This document shows, piece after piece, positions 11,140 through 21,780 of a stretch of 64,000 nucleotides of DNA. The first letter of the stretch is position 1; each line of letters opens with the position of its first letter. Source of the stretch: Camellia lanceoleosa (lineage: Eukaryota; Streptophyta; Magnoliopsida; Ericales; Theaceae). Under the pieces are notes generated by a model. The model did not search any database and was not told the DNA's origin. It saw nothing but the letters and a program-made list of their open reading frames with translations. The position numbers and the translations under genes are program-made. The DNA is taken from assembly GCA_025200525.1 (NCBI GenBank), contig CM045758.1:162933040-162997039 (forward strand), read 5' to 3'.

Positions 11140-11890
11140 TTTTGTGCATTTCATCGTACTATTTTGTGCACTTACATTCGCACTGTCTTGTGAACCTGTA
11201 TAGCACTGTCTTGTGCACTTTCACTCGCACTGTCTTGTACACATGTATAGCACTATCTTGTCTATTTCACATTACATCGCACTATTTTGTGCACCCATAT
11301 AGCACTATTTTGTGCATTCATTTCATATTTCAAACTTATATCGCACTATTTTGTTCATTGCATCATACTGTCTTGTGCATTTCACCCTACATCGCACTAT
11401 CTTGTGCATTACATCGCACTATCTTGTGCATTTCACATTGCATCGCACTATTTTGTGTATTTCACATTACATTGCACTATCTTGTGCATTTCGCATTATA
11501 TCGCACTATTTTGTGTATTGCATCGCACTATCTTGTGCATTTCACATTGCATCGCACTATTTTGTGCATTTCACATTACGTCGCACTGCATTATACCGCA
11601 CTATTTTGTGCATTGCATCGCACTATCTTGTGTATTTCGCATGGCGTCTTACATCGCACTATTTTGTGCATTGTATAGCACTATCTTGTGCATTTCATCT
11701 TACGTCACACTATTTTGTGCATTGCATTTTGTATAGCACTATTTTGTGCATTCATTTACCCTCACTCACACTGTCTTGTGCATATTGTATTTTTGTATCA
11801 CTCGCACTGTTTTGTGCATTGCAATTCAATTGCATTATCTTGCGCATCACACTATCTTATGCACCTACATCGCACTCTCTTGTGCACTCC
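11140..11890 (+). repeat. Tandem hairpin repeat, GCAC-N6-GTGC type
   Basis: About 25 units of 22-30 bp built on CGCACTATTTTGTGCATTGC. At least a dozen keep a perfect GCAC/GTGC pair around a TATYTT or TGTCTT loop. The units lack stop codons, so all three forward frames look open for 500-800 bases; this is a repeat effect and not a gene. Related arrays occupy the same place in D (44600-44900) and E (61720-61885). Confidence 0.85.
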
Positions 11891-12165
11891 CGGTCTAAGA
11901 GACCTTAAATCCTGCATCTTCACTCACACTCTCTTGTGCACTCCCGGTCTAAGAGACCTTAAATCCTACATCTTGACTTGCACTCTCTTGTGCACTCCCA
12001 GTCTAGGAGACCTTAAATTTTGCATCTTGATTCGCACTCTCTTGTGCATCGCACTCTCTTGTGCACTCCTCCGGTCTAGAAGACCTTAAATCCTGCATCT
12101 TGATTCGCACTGTCTTGTGTATCACAATCTCTTGTGCACTTCTAGTCTAGGAGACCTTAAATCCT
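11871..12165 (+). repeat. Tandem repeat of about 54 bp, five copies
   Basis: Units read roughly CTCTTGTGCACTCCCGGTCT followed by AAGAGACCTTAAATCCTGCA and CTTGATTCGCACT. The core GTCTAxGAGACCTTAAATCC contains a short inverted pair (GTCTA/GAGAC). A single copy of the core is also found in E at 61905-61920 (GGCCTAGGAGACCTTAAATC). Confidence 0.75.
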
Positions 12166-13382
12166 CTAAAGGTGCAATTCCTTTGGTGTTTGTCGTACCC
12201 AAATGACTTCAGGCGGTCTGGTATAGCCACCTGCTTGTGTTTGCGAAAATCAACTGGGACGGTGGAAACTAGAGTTCGAATGGCCGAGGCCTAGAACGCA
12301 AAGGTTCAGAATTTTCGAGACTAAAGTCTGGTTTAAACACCCAGGGGTGTATCCTCGGCTTGAAATCTGTATGGCAGCCCTATAGGTTGAGGTAGATTGT
12401 ATGTGCCTTAATTCTGGATGCTGACCCAACCTAGTCTGTCACCCTGTTGGAGAATAGGGAAAGTTGAGAACATAGCCAGCAAGAAAAGTAGTACTTGTGA
12501 TTTAGAAGCGTAAGATGCAGAAGAGGAAGATCCCCAACAACATAAGGTCAGTCATCACCAATTGCCTCTGTAAGGTACTTTCACTTCCTAGCTGCTACAT
12601 TGCATTTATTATCTATTGCATCACATTTATCACTTCTATTGCATACAACTATTGCATCATACCATTTTATTGTCTACATCATTTCCATGTTAAGCTTGGT
12701 TTGGCATGTGCCTATACCTTTTCCCGTTAAAACATAGCTTTGCACGTGTACGCGCCTATTCTGCAAGAATTATGGTTTAAGGGTTTTGGCACCTTTTCTA
12801 TGTTAGACGTGGTTTGTTTTGTGTTCATACATTTTCTAGGTAAAATGTAGTTCGACCTACGCCTTATTCACTACATCCATTGCATCCATTACATCGTACT
12901 TTGTTTTGTTGCATTTAGCATTTAGGATCATTATCTTTCCTCAGCAGATCATTCCTCACTTATATCACCCCATCCAATTACTTGTACTTATTCTCTTTTT
13001 ACGAAAAACATAGTTTTGCATGTGCATACGCCTATTCCACAGGAATTGTGGATAGAGTGCTCCAACACCTTTTCTATATAAAACGTAGCTTGATTTGCAT
13101 CGCCATCCTTTATGATATTTGTGTGTTTTGCACTGCTTGTGGTTTGATTATTTCGTTACATTGTATATCATTTGCATTGTTTTGTTATATTGTGTATCAT
13201 TCGCATTCTGTCCCTGAACTATGCTAGTTTGATTCCTTGCAAAGGGATACGTAGGCAACCCTTAGGTTCAACCAAGTGCATCTGCATTTTGTTTGTTTGC
13301 CCAAATCTTACGGCCTTGTCAAAATGGGTCATCTCTAGGTTTTGACATTCACTCACGTCATTTTATGACTTCGAGCTCTATC
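12166..13382 (+). other. 3' non-coding region of element A with a 276-bp direct repeat
   Basis: No gene. Two related blocks start with AAAACATAG at 12729 and 13005, each running through TGTACGCGCCTATTC to CACCTTTTCTAT and AACGTAG. E has about 2.6 copies of the same block with a 269-bp period (62405-63090). Confidence 0.6.
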
Positions 13383-13395
13383 AAAGAGGGGCAAC
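13383..13395 (+). other. Polypurine tract of element A
   Basis: AAAGAGGGGCAAC lies directly before the 3' LTR start. The identical tract lies before the 3' LTR of element E (63689-63701), which supports its role in plus-strand priming. Confidence 0.75.
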
Positions 13396-13603
13396 TGTAG
13401 ACACCCCATTTTTTACCGCCCTTAAGACTTAGGCGCCTCATGTTGATTACTCGATGATAAAGGCTATGTTGTGCAACAGCTCAATTCTTCGGCAAGGAGA
13501 GCATCAAATCCCAATCTTACACCCCATTTTGAACCAAAACGACTTTGACCAAAATTATTTTAGACCTTTTCGAAAGGGGGGGCGCGAAAAAGGCAAGTCC
13601 ACA
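13396..13603 (+). repeat. Collapsed 3' LTR of element A (208 bp)
   Basis: It begins TGTAGACACCCCATTTTTTA after the polypurine tract and ends GGGGGGCGCGAAAAAGGCAA then GTCCACA, which are the start and end of the family LTR. About 3.6 kb of LTR middle is missing. The start resembles LTR-C most closely. It keeps both termini but no TATA box or leader. The next five bases, acatg (13604-13608), are the candidate target duplication; the partner is outside. Confidence 0.7.
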
Positions 13604-13949
13604 ACATGCCTCTGCCGAGATAGTAGCTTGGAGAGACTTGGAGCAAGGGCTCATTTTTGTTGTATTTAATTTGTATAACCAAGGGCTTCAACTGTATTGA
13701 GCTAAACTCATTTTGTTGTAACCAAGGAATGACTTGGAAAGATGTAAGCTGTTAAAGCACTTAAATATCTGTTCAACTTTCATCTTTTGATTACTAGTAA
13801 CATATGCTGTAGATTCAAGATAGGATATTTATGAATGTATATCGCATGTGTCACCTTTTCTATATTAACTCTGATAAATGAAAGTATGTTGTTTCAATTC
13901 TATTTCAACAAATGAGATGGGTTTGTCATATTTATTTTGGGGCGTGACA
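13604..13949 (+). mobile_element. Tail of an older LTR (X) into which element A was inserted
   Basis: The segment ends TTTTGGGGCGTGACA at 13949, a typical LTR 3' terminus (its complement TGTCACGCCCC would be the start). It is followed by cttgg, which may be a target duplication. It does not match the dominant family. Its 5' part lies left of element A, outside the window. The lineage (chromovirus-like) is a guess from the terminus alone. Confidence 0.45.
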
Positions 13950-16740
13950 CTTGGTTCTTTATGTAATTTACATTAGAATAGGACCTTAGGGTCTATAAGA
14001 AGGGGAAAAAAAAAAAAGAAAAAAAAAAGGACCAAATAGTTCATAAAATAGCCACATCAACATGCCTTTTCTATTTACATATAAAGTTCTACACAATCTC
14101 AATTTCAATTGTAATAACTAACTTTAAATGAATTTTATTTGAGAAATACTTATTTTCCATATATTTTTCATCGTGTATTCAGTTTTATCATTGTCAAATT
14201 TCTTTTATATTGTTGATATTTTAATTTAATTATTATGAATTTTGAAGAAAACAAAAATCTCGATAGACAATCTTGGGGGGTATTTGATATAATCTAAATA
14301 AGTATATTTTTTGACTTTTTACAATATATATATATATATAAGTAGAGAGGTGATGTGACCCAAATAAGTACACTTATCTAAATAAGTGCACTTATATAAG
14401 TTATGCCAATAAATAAATAAGGCACAATGTGAATCATTATATGTATCGCACGGATCAAATTAATTTTCTTTTATATTTTATATTTTTTTTCTATCTTATT
14501 GACGTCTTAATATTGATTTATATTTAATTTTCTATTTTACTTGAAATTATTTATTACAAAATATTTATATTTAATTTAAATTTTATATACCTATATACAA
14601 TATGCATGAATAATTCAAAAAGAATATTACAGAAAAAATCAACACTCGACATGATTAATTTATGTATTTTCTTTTTAATTCAATCACAACATATTTATAT
14701 TTAATCTTTTAAATAAATTTTGTGTAGTTCTATTTCTACATATTTTTATTTTTCAAATAAATATAAAAATAAAAATAAAATAATTAAAATCACTTTTAGT
14801 CTTATATTAATAATTCTATTTATCATTTAACTATTATTTTTAATATCAAAATGAGTGTTTATTTTACTATCTTATAATTTAACATATATCATATAAAATC
14901 ATTATATGATAATTACACTTTTATAGCACAATAAAACTAAAATTATCAAAATAAACAAATAATTTAACTAAATTTATTATATATAAGTATTTAAATAACA
15001 CTTTTATAGAACGATAAGCTTAAGATTTTTAAAATAAATATTTGAAATTAAAATTTTATTTTAAATTAAAATTAATATTATTCTTTTGTAACACATATCA
15101 TAATATAAAATATCATTACATTAATTACAGTTAATTCCATTGTGATTTGATGACAAACATCATATTTTCATAAGTGATTTACATACACATGTAGCACACA
15201 ATTTGATATTGATTGATTAAAATAGTAGAACTCAATCAGTGTATTTGATTTTAGTTTTTTGAATTTAGTTTTTTAGAAATTGACTTTTTTGTTTTTCGTA
15301 TTTTTTTATTTTTAGTGAATATTTTTAAAATTTTAAGCAATATTTTTAATTTTTTAGATGCACCTTATGTAGATGTATCTAAATAGTAAAATATTTATGA
15401 AAAAATATTTTTAAAAATTAATAAATACACAAAAATACCAAAAAATATGTACTGAATTTTCCTCTCTTTTTTTTTTTTTGTATTTTTTTATTTTTAGTAT
15501 TTAGTGAATTTTTAAAGATTGTTTTCATAAATATTATACTTTTTAAGTGTATTTATGTTAGATGTGTCTAACAATTAAAAAAATACTTAAAATATTAAAA
15601 GAATTCATTGAAAATAAAAAAAAATAAAAAAAAAACACAGAAAACAAAAAAAAAAAGTAGAATTTTCTGAAAATTATTTTTTGAAAATCAAAACCAAACA
15701 AGCTAAATACTTTTTTTTGTTAAGTTTTTAGAACATAAATTGACAAATGTCAAATGATAAATAGTGTGAGTATTATTTTAAAGAATAATGATTTATCGAA
15801 AATGATTGTGTATATTTAAGACACCCATTGATGTTTCTTGAATTATTTTTAAATAAAAATTTTGAATTTATAGTATTATTGATAATGCACCTTCATGAGT
15901 TCTGTCAGAAAAGATATGCAAAAAATAATTTGATTGGAATAAAAAATTTGCGATTATTATGATGTGTCACATAATTAATCAGAACCTATTTGAGAATTGA
16001 AATTATTAAGGTTATAAAGATTTTGTGCCTAATTCTCCTTGAGGACACTGTTTTTGTGTTAAATTTGTAATTTTTTATACATTAATGTGAACAACTCTTA
16101 CAATGTTACTGATATAAGCATAAATCCTACGTTTGAGTCAACATACCTTGAACACTTTTTGATGTAATAAAATACTTAAATATTGTCATATAAAAATATT
16201 ATAATAGATTATAATCAAACACCACTTAAAACATAATTAAAGACCCGATGCACTACTTTAGACATAACCAAAAACATAAGAAATTAGTAAAGATTTTTTC
16301 GATTAATAACCAAAATAATACACCATGAGTTATAACCAAGTCATAATTTGTATATTATAGAATATTCCATTGATTTATTTTGTTCAGGAAAAAATATTTT
16401 GATACAAATGAAATTCATGATTAAGTAAATTTGATTAACACAAATGAAGATTTGATTTTAGGTTAAAAATATATATATATATATATATATTTTAACTTTG
16501 AAAGAAATTATTTTTTATGAGCCTTTTACATTAGATCACATACAGTGATAAAATTTGTCATCAACCATTAGCAAATCTATTTGTATTTGACTTTCAAGTA
16601 TTAAAATTTTCTGTACATAAAATATTAAGATTCAAAATTAATTTTTATTTTAAAAATAAATTTTCGTGTGTAGTACAAATCACCTACTAATTATTTAAAC
16701 AATCCCGCTAGGTAGCTCGAAATAGTCAAGGCTCGAGGTG
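13950..16740. other. AT-rich non-LTR DNA
   Basis: No open frame of note, no LTR match, and strong A+T richness with (AT)n runs near 14325-14342 and 16462-16490. I see no gene here. A fold-back element is possible at 15238-15708. Confidence 0.5.
15238..15708. mobile_element. Possible fold-back element (MITE-like)
   Basis: The left end GTGTATTTGATTTTAGTTTT and the complement of the right end (TTTGGTTTTGATTTTCAAAA) are similar, and inner parts also pair (for example TTAGATGC...TCTAA near 15354 with TTAGATGTGTCTAA near 15558). In such AT-rich sequence this could be chance. No clear target duplication was found. Confidence 0.3.
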
Positions 16741-16742
16741 CT

Positions 16743-16758
16743 AAAACGACGTCGTTTT
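16743..16758. promoter_or_regulatory. ACGT-core perfect palindrome
   Basis: AAAACGACGTCGTTTT is a 16-bp perfect palindrome with a GACGTC core, the type of site bound by plant bZIP factors. It lies just before a CT-rich stretch. A regulatory role is inference. Confidence 0.35.
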
Positions 16759-16761
16759 GGC

Positions 16762-16975
16762 ATTTTTTTTCCTTTTTTCTTTTTTTCTTTTCCCTTCCCC
16801 CACTCTTCTTCCTCTTCTTCCTTCCCCCTCTCTTTTTCCTTCCTCTTCTTGCTCTGTTCTTTCTGAATCCAAACTCATAATCAAAACCATTTTTTTTCTC
16901 TTTTTATTTCCCCTTCTCTTCTTCCTCTTCTTCCTTCCCTTTCTCTTTTTCCTTCCTCTTCTTCCACTTGTTTTA
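16762..16975 (+). repeat. Polypyrimidine tract with two similar halves
   Basis: Nearly pure C/T with CTTCTTCCTCTTCTTCCTTC blocks at about 16805 and 16918. It creates a long Lys/Arg/Glu-rich reading frame on the minus strand, which is an artefact. Confidence 0.7.
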
Positions 16976-17089
16976 ATGTCTGATTGGGTGCTCAAAAATT
17001 GTTGGGGGGAAAGTTTTGAATTTTTTTATTTATTTATCTACAATGTTTACCAAACATAATGTGAAATCGGTTGGCTTTTAAATGTTTGA

Positions 17090-17092
<3 letters not shown>

Positions 17093-17136
<44 letters not shown>
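17093..17136 (+). repeat. (CT)n microsatellite
   Basis: About 22 uninterrupted CT units. Confidence 0.95.
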
Positions 17137-17140
<4 letters not shown>

Positions 17141-17372
17141 TATTTTTTGTTTTGTCTCATAAAACTAGCTGGTCGGCCATAAAACCATTCAGCCAACCAA
17201 AAAAGAAAAAAAACAAAAAACGCCAGCCAGCCAAACAACACACCTAGTTGTCTAGAAAGAAAAAGAAATAAGAGAAAGGAAGTGGGTCTTCTTCCACCTC
17301 AAACTCAAAATCGAAACCAAAAACTCTACAATTCATCAATGGATGTTCTCCCCTCTCTCTCTCCCAAACCTA

Positions 17373-17774
17373 TCATGCTTCAGAAAGGTAAGGCCTTGGA
17401 ATTAAAGATTCATCAAAAGCACTACTACTACTAGTCTCTTTCACATGTTCTTCACCATCATCCTTCTTGACCAATCTTTGTAACCCAGGAATAATCTCAA
17501 CCAAACTTGAGTTCACATTTTCTTCTAAGAACACAAAACCCAGATCCACAAACCTTTTTATCTCTTCAAACTCAAGGCTTGACAAGCTTTTTATCATACC
17601 CTTGTTTGTTCTTCTCCTCATGCTTATGATTTTCTTGGGTTGCTTTTGCATTATTGCCGGCTCTTCTTCTTTTATAGCTTCAAATCCTGAGAGGATGGTC
17701 TGGAGATTAGGTGTGGAGAAGAGAACAGAGTCTGGAGAGAGAGAATCAAAATTGAAGCTTCTAGTGGTGCTCAT
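17373..17774 (-). pseudogene. DUF1685-like exon of a plant gene, probably truncated
   Basis: The minus-strand frame starts at ATG 17774 (MSTTRSFNFDSLSPDS) and is open for 133 codons. Residues about 50-95 hold a basic stretch (RRRTNKGMIKSL), then EFEEIKRFVDLGFVFLEE, then LVEIIPGLQRL, the core pattern I associate with plant DUF1685 proteins (S-L-x4-L/F-x-E-[LI]-K-x2-x-D-L-G-F-x-F...P-x-L). The end IPRPYLSEA matches a motif that in relatives continues with W; here TGA stands in that place (TGG to TGA would be one G-to-A change). No later exon was found, so the gene is cut or broken. The function of the family is not known. The upstream 17775-17990 looks like a CT-rich 5' leader and promoter. Element D is inserted there. 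Confidence 0.5.
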
Positions 17775-18347
17775 CAATTGGTCACTTTAACAGAGGAAGG
17801 TTTAATAGAGATGAGAGGAATGAGAGAGATCTGGCATGAGACGGATCTAGGGACTAAGAGGGATGACGGAACAAAAGTGAGTGAGAGTAATTTTTGTGTT
17901 TGAATGCTTTTTTGTTCCTAAGAATAGAGATAGAGAGGAGAGGAAAATAAATAGATATAGAGGAGCGAGAAATTTTTAAGCCACTCAAGTCTCAATATAG
18001 ATACCCCATTTTTGACCGACCTTAAGACTCAGACGTCATCATTTGTGCACTGGATGATTGTGCATGTTTGTGCTCGTTTTGAGTGCCCGAAGTTCTCGGC
18101 AGAGCACCTTGTCTTTGGGCCTCTAAACCTCTTTGTTTTGTGGTTGTTTTTGGACCAAACCCTGGTGCCTCTTGCCTGGAGGGGGGAAAGGCCTTGTTGG
18201 CCACTTTTGGCACTTATCAGCCACTTTTCCTTCTTGTCGGCCACTTGAAGTGGTCGGTCGGCTAGGGGAGGTGGCCGTGGCCGACGGCCATTTTTCTCCT
18301 TTTTCAGATATTTTCTTTGCCAGCTGTGTTGATCACTGAAGGCCATC

Positions 18348-18403
18348 TCCATACACGTGTATGGAGGGATGAATACAAGCCTTTGGCTTGTATTTCTATA
18401 TAA
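18348..18403 (+). promoter_or_regulatory. Core promoter of D 5' LTR: G-box palindrome plus TATA box
   Basis: The perfect 18-bp palindrome TCCATACACGTGTATGGA (18348-18365) with a CACGTG core lies 30 bp before CTATATAA (18396-18403). The pair recurs in the LTRs at 26479/26551, 39605/39677 and 49624/49689. CACGTG is the classic plant G-box bound by bZIP and bHLH factors. Confidence 0.6.
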
Positions 18404-18640
18404 TGGGTGGTCTCTCCCCCATTTAAGGGGTTAGAAATTTGGAGAGCTAAATTTTCCTCCCTCTCTCTCTCTAGAATCCTCTCTCTCTTCTTGTTTTGTG
18501 CTTGAAAGTGAGTTTTCTCTACACATTTCTTCCAAGACCCTTAACGAAACACCCTCACCTTGGAGCTGAGGTTCTTGGAGGCCTTGTTTGAGCTTCTCAA
18601 AGTGGTTTTAGCTCAGAATCTTTGTTGTTTTGTTGCTGTG

Positions 18641-18654
18641 CTTCAAAGGTAAAG
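18641..18654 (+). promoter_or_regulatory. Conserved splice-donor-like site in the LTR leader (D)
   Basis: CTTCAAAGGTAAAG, with GT at 18649-18650, about 250 bp after the TATA box. Equivalent sites are found in the other LTRs at 1373 (minus), 26821, 39917, 47454 and 49961, mostly as TTCAAGGGTAAG or CTACAAGGGTAAG. A leader intron is inferred, not shown. Confidence 0.45.
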
Positions 18655-21600
18655 CCTTACCACTTTTAAGCTTTGCTTTGGTTACTTGTTTGGCCACCTT
18701 TGCATGCTATTTTAAGGCTGGTTTTAACCTCTAAAAACTCTATTTCTATGGTTTTAAAATGATGGTTTGAGTCTTGTTTAGTTAGGGGGTGGTGTCCTCC
18801 CTTTGCTCTTTGGCTTGTAAAGCCTTTTGAGCCATCTTTCAAAGCTTTTGAAACACCCTTTTCTTAGCTTTTTAACCACTGAATTCCAGGTGAATTTCAG
18901 TGGTAAAAATTTTGTTTTGAGGTCCAAAATAAAAAGAGGTGGCCTCCCCTCCTTGTGTCTTGTTTACAAGTGTAGATGGCCTAGCATGTGAGCATGTTTT
19001 TCTACCTTTTCATGACTTGATCTCAGCATGTCTTCGCTACTAATTTGCCATGATTTAACTCTATTTTGAGTGGTCTTGGTCATATGACTCATGTTTCACA
19101 TGGCTATAGTGTAATTAGCTTCACTAGCTTTGTGTTTTAAGGTCTCTAACATGCTTTATTTGAGTTGTTTGCATGATATAGCATCATTTAGCATGTGATT
19201 TCAGTGCATCAATCACTGTCACACTCTCACATATATCACTCTTTCATTGCTTTTGAGAGTTGCGCTTTGTGTCTTGCTTGCGAGCCAACATGTGCGCATG
19301 ATTTTCTTGTCTTTTGTGCCTAAATTTCAGCATGTTTTAGCCACTATTTTGGCATGATTTAGCTCTGTCCAGAGCTGGTTTGGTCATCTAAGCTTATTAT
19401 TGCATGTCTCTAGTGTAGTGATCTTCATTAATTTTAATGCTTTTGGCCCTTAACATGTTGTGCATGTGTTGCTTGCATAATTTAGTGTCATTTGTCATGC
19501 CATTTCAGCACTAAAAAGTCTGTAACCTCCCTCATTTCTTCATTTTTTCTATTTGTTTTGAGGGTTGGTTAACCTTATCATTATGTTTAAGCTTGAGATA
19601 GAGTGTGTGCTCAATGGCTTTAACTCTCTTTGAGGGTTCCTCCTAGCCAAAGGCATGAACTCTCTTATGTCTTAAACCATCCTTTGGTTAACCCTCTCTC
19701 TCATTAGAGGACTCTCACATTGGACTTAATCGATTAAAGGATTAATCGGTAATTAAAATGTGTAAACAAAATGAACCGAGTAAAACACTGACAAGATAAG
19801 CATGTTGTATTGCATTGCATGTGTTTGGATAGGACGTTAATCCAAACATAAGAAATGTGGGACGTTTCATACTTAGAGTGATGAAACGTGTCACGTTTCT
19901 TGGTCTACATCACCCTTGATCATGCATGATAGGGTGGTGGCCATTTGAATCTTATGTGCACATTCATTAAGCTTGTACAAGCTTGGTTCTTTGGCCATCA
20001 TGCATGAAAATGCTTGATTGATGGCTTGAGAGCCAAGTGTCGTACTCCTTTGAGCTTGAGAAATGATGAAGAGGGTGGCAGTACACACATTTCCTTGCAA
20101 ATACATTACTTTGCCTCTGTTGCTCTCTGTTGTAGCAAAACCAGAAACCTGGAAAAGCAGTGGCTGACCGGCCACATGAAGTAGCCAACCGGCTAGTTAA
20201 AGTGGCCGACAGCCACCTTCTGTGGTCGACCGGCCACCAGCCCATTTTTGCGCAAAGTGTTCCTGTGTTGGAGCAGAAGCAATCTGGAATATTGGTTTAG
20301 TATTCAGAGATCAAGGCGAGTGAAAACAGAGGCAACCGGTGGCAAGGCGATGGATTTTTGGGAGGAAGCAACCGAGCATGCATGTCTCCCTCACTCGCGA
20401 GGCCACTTAATTGCTTTATTAGCTAGTTGAAGCTGATTAATACATGCATTGTAATTAATTAGTTTAATCTGTTTTATAATATTTTAATTAGCTTAACATA
20501 GATAGTTATTCGATTGTGTTGTAATAATTAATTAGCTACAATAGTTTATTAGTTTTTGTTTTGTAATAATTAGCTTAGCTTAGTGTAGCTTAGCTTATTT
20601 ATTCGGATCCTCTTTCGAGAGGACGCAATGTTGTAATAAGTGTGCGTGTGTGTGTGCATGTCTTCCAACCCCACGTCTTTCTCCCTTTTATTTAACCGCT
20701 TTCGATGGTTTGATTAGGGCACATTTCAACTAGCATACCTTATGCTTGCATGCGTGCATCATCCATTTGTCTTGCATGCACCGGGCTCGGCGCATCATTC
20801 AAACTGCATTGTAATTTCAATACACTTTCTTGAATACGTGTTTTAAAGCATGTTATCAAAGTGTTGCAAATGCCATGATTAGGTAGCCGAGCCTACTTAG
20901 TTACATTATGGCATGCGTTGCATTAGCCATCTTGTATAGTTAGGATCATGCATATTTCTAACTAGCTTTTGTTTTGGCTTGGAGTACTCAGTAAGCTTTT
21001 ACGCTTTAGCATACTTGCTTGAGTGTGAGTGTTGCCATGATCACATGCTTGCCATAAGGCTATTTGCTTAAGTGATTAACTGCATGAATGCCTGTGAATG
21101 AAGGCTTTGTTGCTTGGATTGGAACAATTCAATGAGTGTATGTTTTAAGCCCACTTTGTGAAGTAGCAAATCATGCTTTAAGTCCACTTGAGGTGGCAAA
21201 TCCGCATTTTAGCCCACTTGAGGGTGGCAAATTCAAACCACTTTCGAAAACCAAACATGAGTTGAATTCGTTCTAATTCTTGCGATTTTAGTCTATACTT
21301 GCTTGTGTGTGCATCACATAGTAAAGTTAGCTAATAACCAGGATAAGAACACATGCGTTTATCAAACAACATATCACGCTTAGTAGAGGCCGATCCTTTG
21401 ATCGGGCGAGCGGGGGTGCTCATTTCAGGACCTTCCCCTCTCGTACCCAAGTTCCTAAGCCGAGGCAACTTTGGTTATGATGGACACGTAGCCTTTGGCA
21501 CGAGTCAGGGTTTCCTAAATTTTTTAAAAATAAAATATTTAGGTGGCGACTCTATAATTTGGCAAAACAGTCCAGTTTCGACATTATTTGATTTAAAATA

Positions 21601-21762
21601 TGATTTTCCAAAAACGATTTGTCGGATTGGACTCTTTGGTGTTTATCAGTCTCACATTGCACTTCGTGAGATTAAATTCAGAACCGTGACAGAAGTCCGA
21701 ACTGTTGGACCAATTTGAGCTCTCCAAGAGGGGGGGCGTGAAGAAAGTCGAGCTACAGTTTC

Positions 21763-21780
21763 TGGCGACTCTGCTAGGGA
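21763..21780 (+). other. Primer binding site of element D
   Basis: TGGCGACTCTGCTAGGGA, one base different from the PBS of element A, 5 bases after the LTR end. Confidence 0.75.

Larger units (their letters stand above)
4019..13603 (+). mobile_element. Element A: non-autonomous family member lacking pol and the PMD gene
   Basis: The right part of the 5' LTR (4019-4856) is followed by a PBS (4862), leader, decayed gag (5719-7690), a stub of the pre-RT linker (about 8209-8391), the 3' region with tandem repeats (8850-13380), a polypurine tract and a collapsed 3' LTR (13396-13603). There is no RT, RNase H or integrase: sequence jumps from the linker stub to the conserved end of integrase (GTGGACAAGTT-like at 8828) and the post-pol motif. 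Element E has the same type of junction, so both derive from a pol-less subfamily. Unlike D and E, A also lacks the antisense PMD gene; the flanks of that gene are nearly joined at about 10640-10660. Confidence 0.8.
17996..21757 (+). repeat. 5' LTR of element D (3762 bp)
   Basis: It starts TATAGATACCCCATTTTTGA (the G of TGTAG changed to A) and ends GTCGAGCTACA, 5 bases before the PBS. Inside: GGCC-rich cluster (18180-18290), G-box palindrome (18348-18365), TATA box (18396-18403), CT-rich patch (18460-18490), splice-donor-like site (18649), long T-rich leader, second GGCC cluster (20165-20235), and a PBS-like TGGCGACTCT at 21544. Only about 0.4 kb lies before the TATA box. Confidence 0.85.

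Noticed and set aside
11127..12089. Four overlapping plus-strand reading frames of 130-198 codons rich in Leu, Cys, His and Ile
   Set aside because: They arise because the hairpin repeat has no stop codon in any frame. The protein is periodic in all three frames at once and there is no domain.
10930..12165. CRISPR array
   Set aside because: Units are contiguous and diverging, with no unique spacers of even length and no cas genes. This is plant DNA.
16741..16995. Lys/Arg/Glu-rich reading frame on the minus strand
   Set aside because: It is a translation of a polypyrimidine tract, low complexity only.
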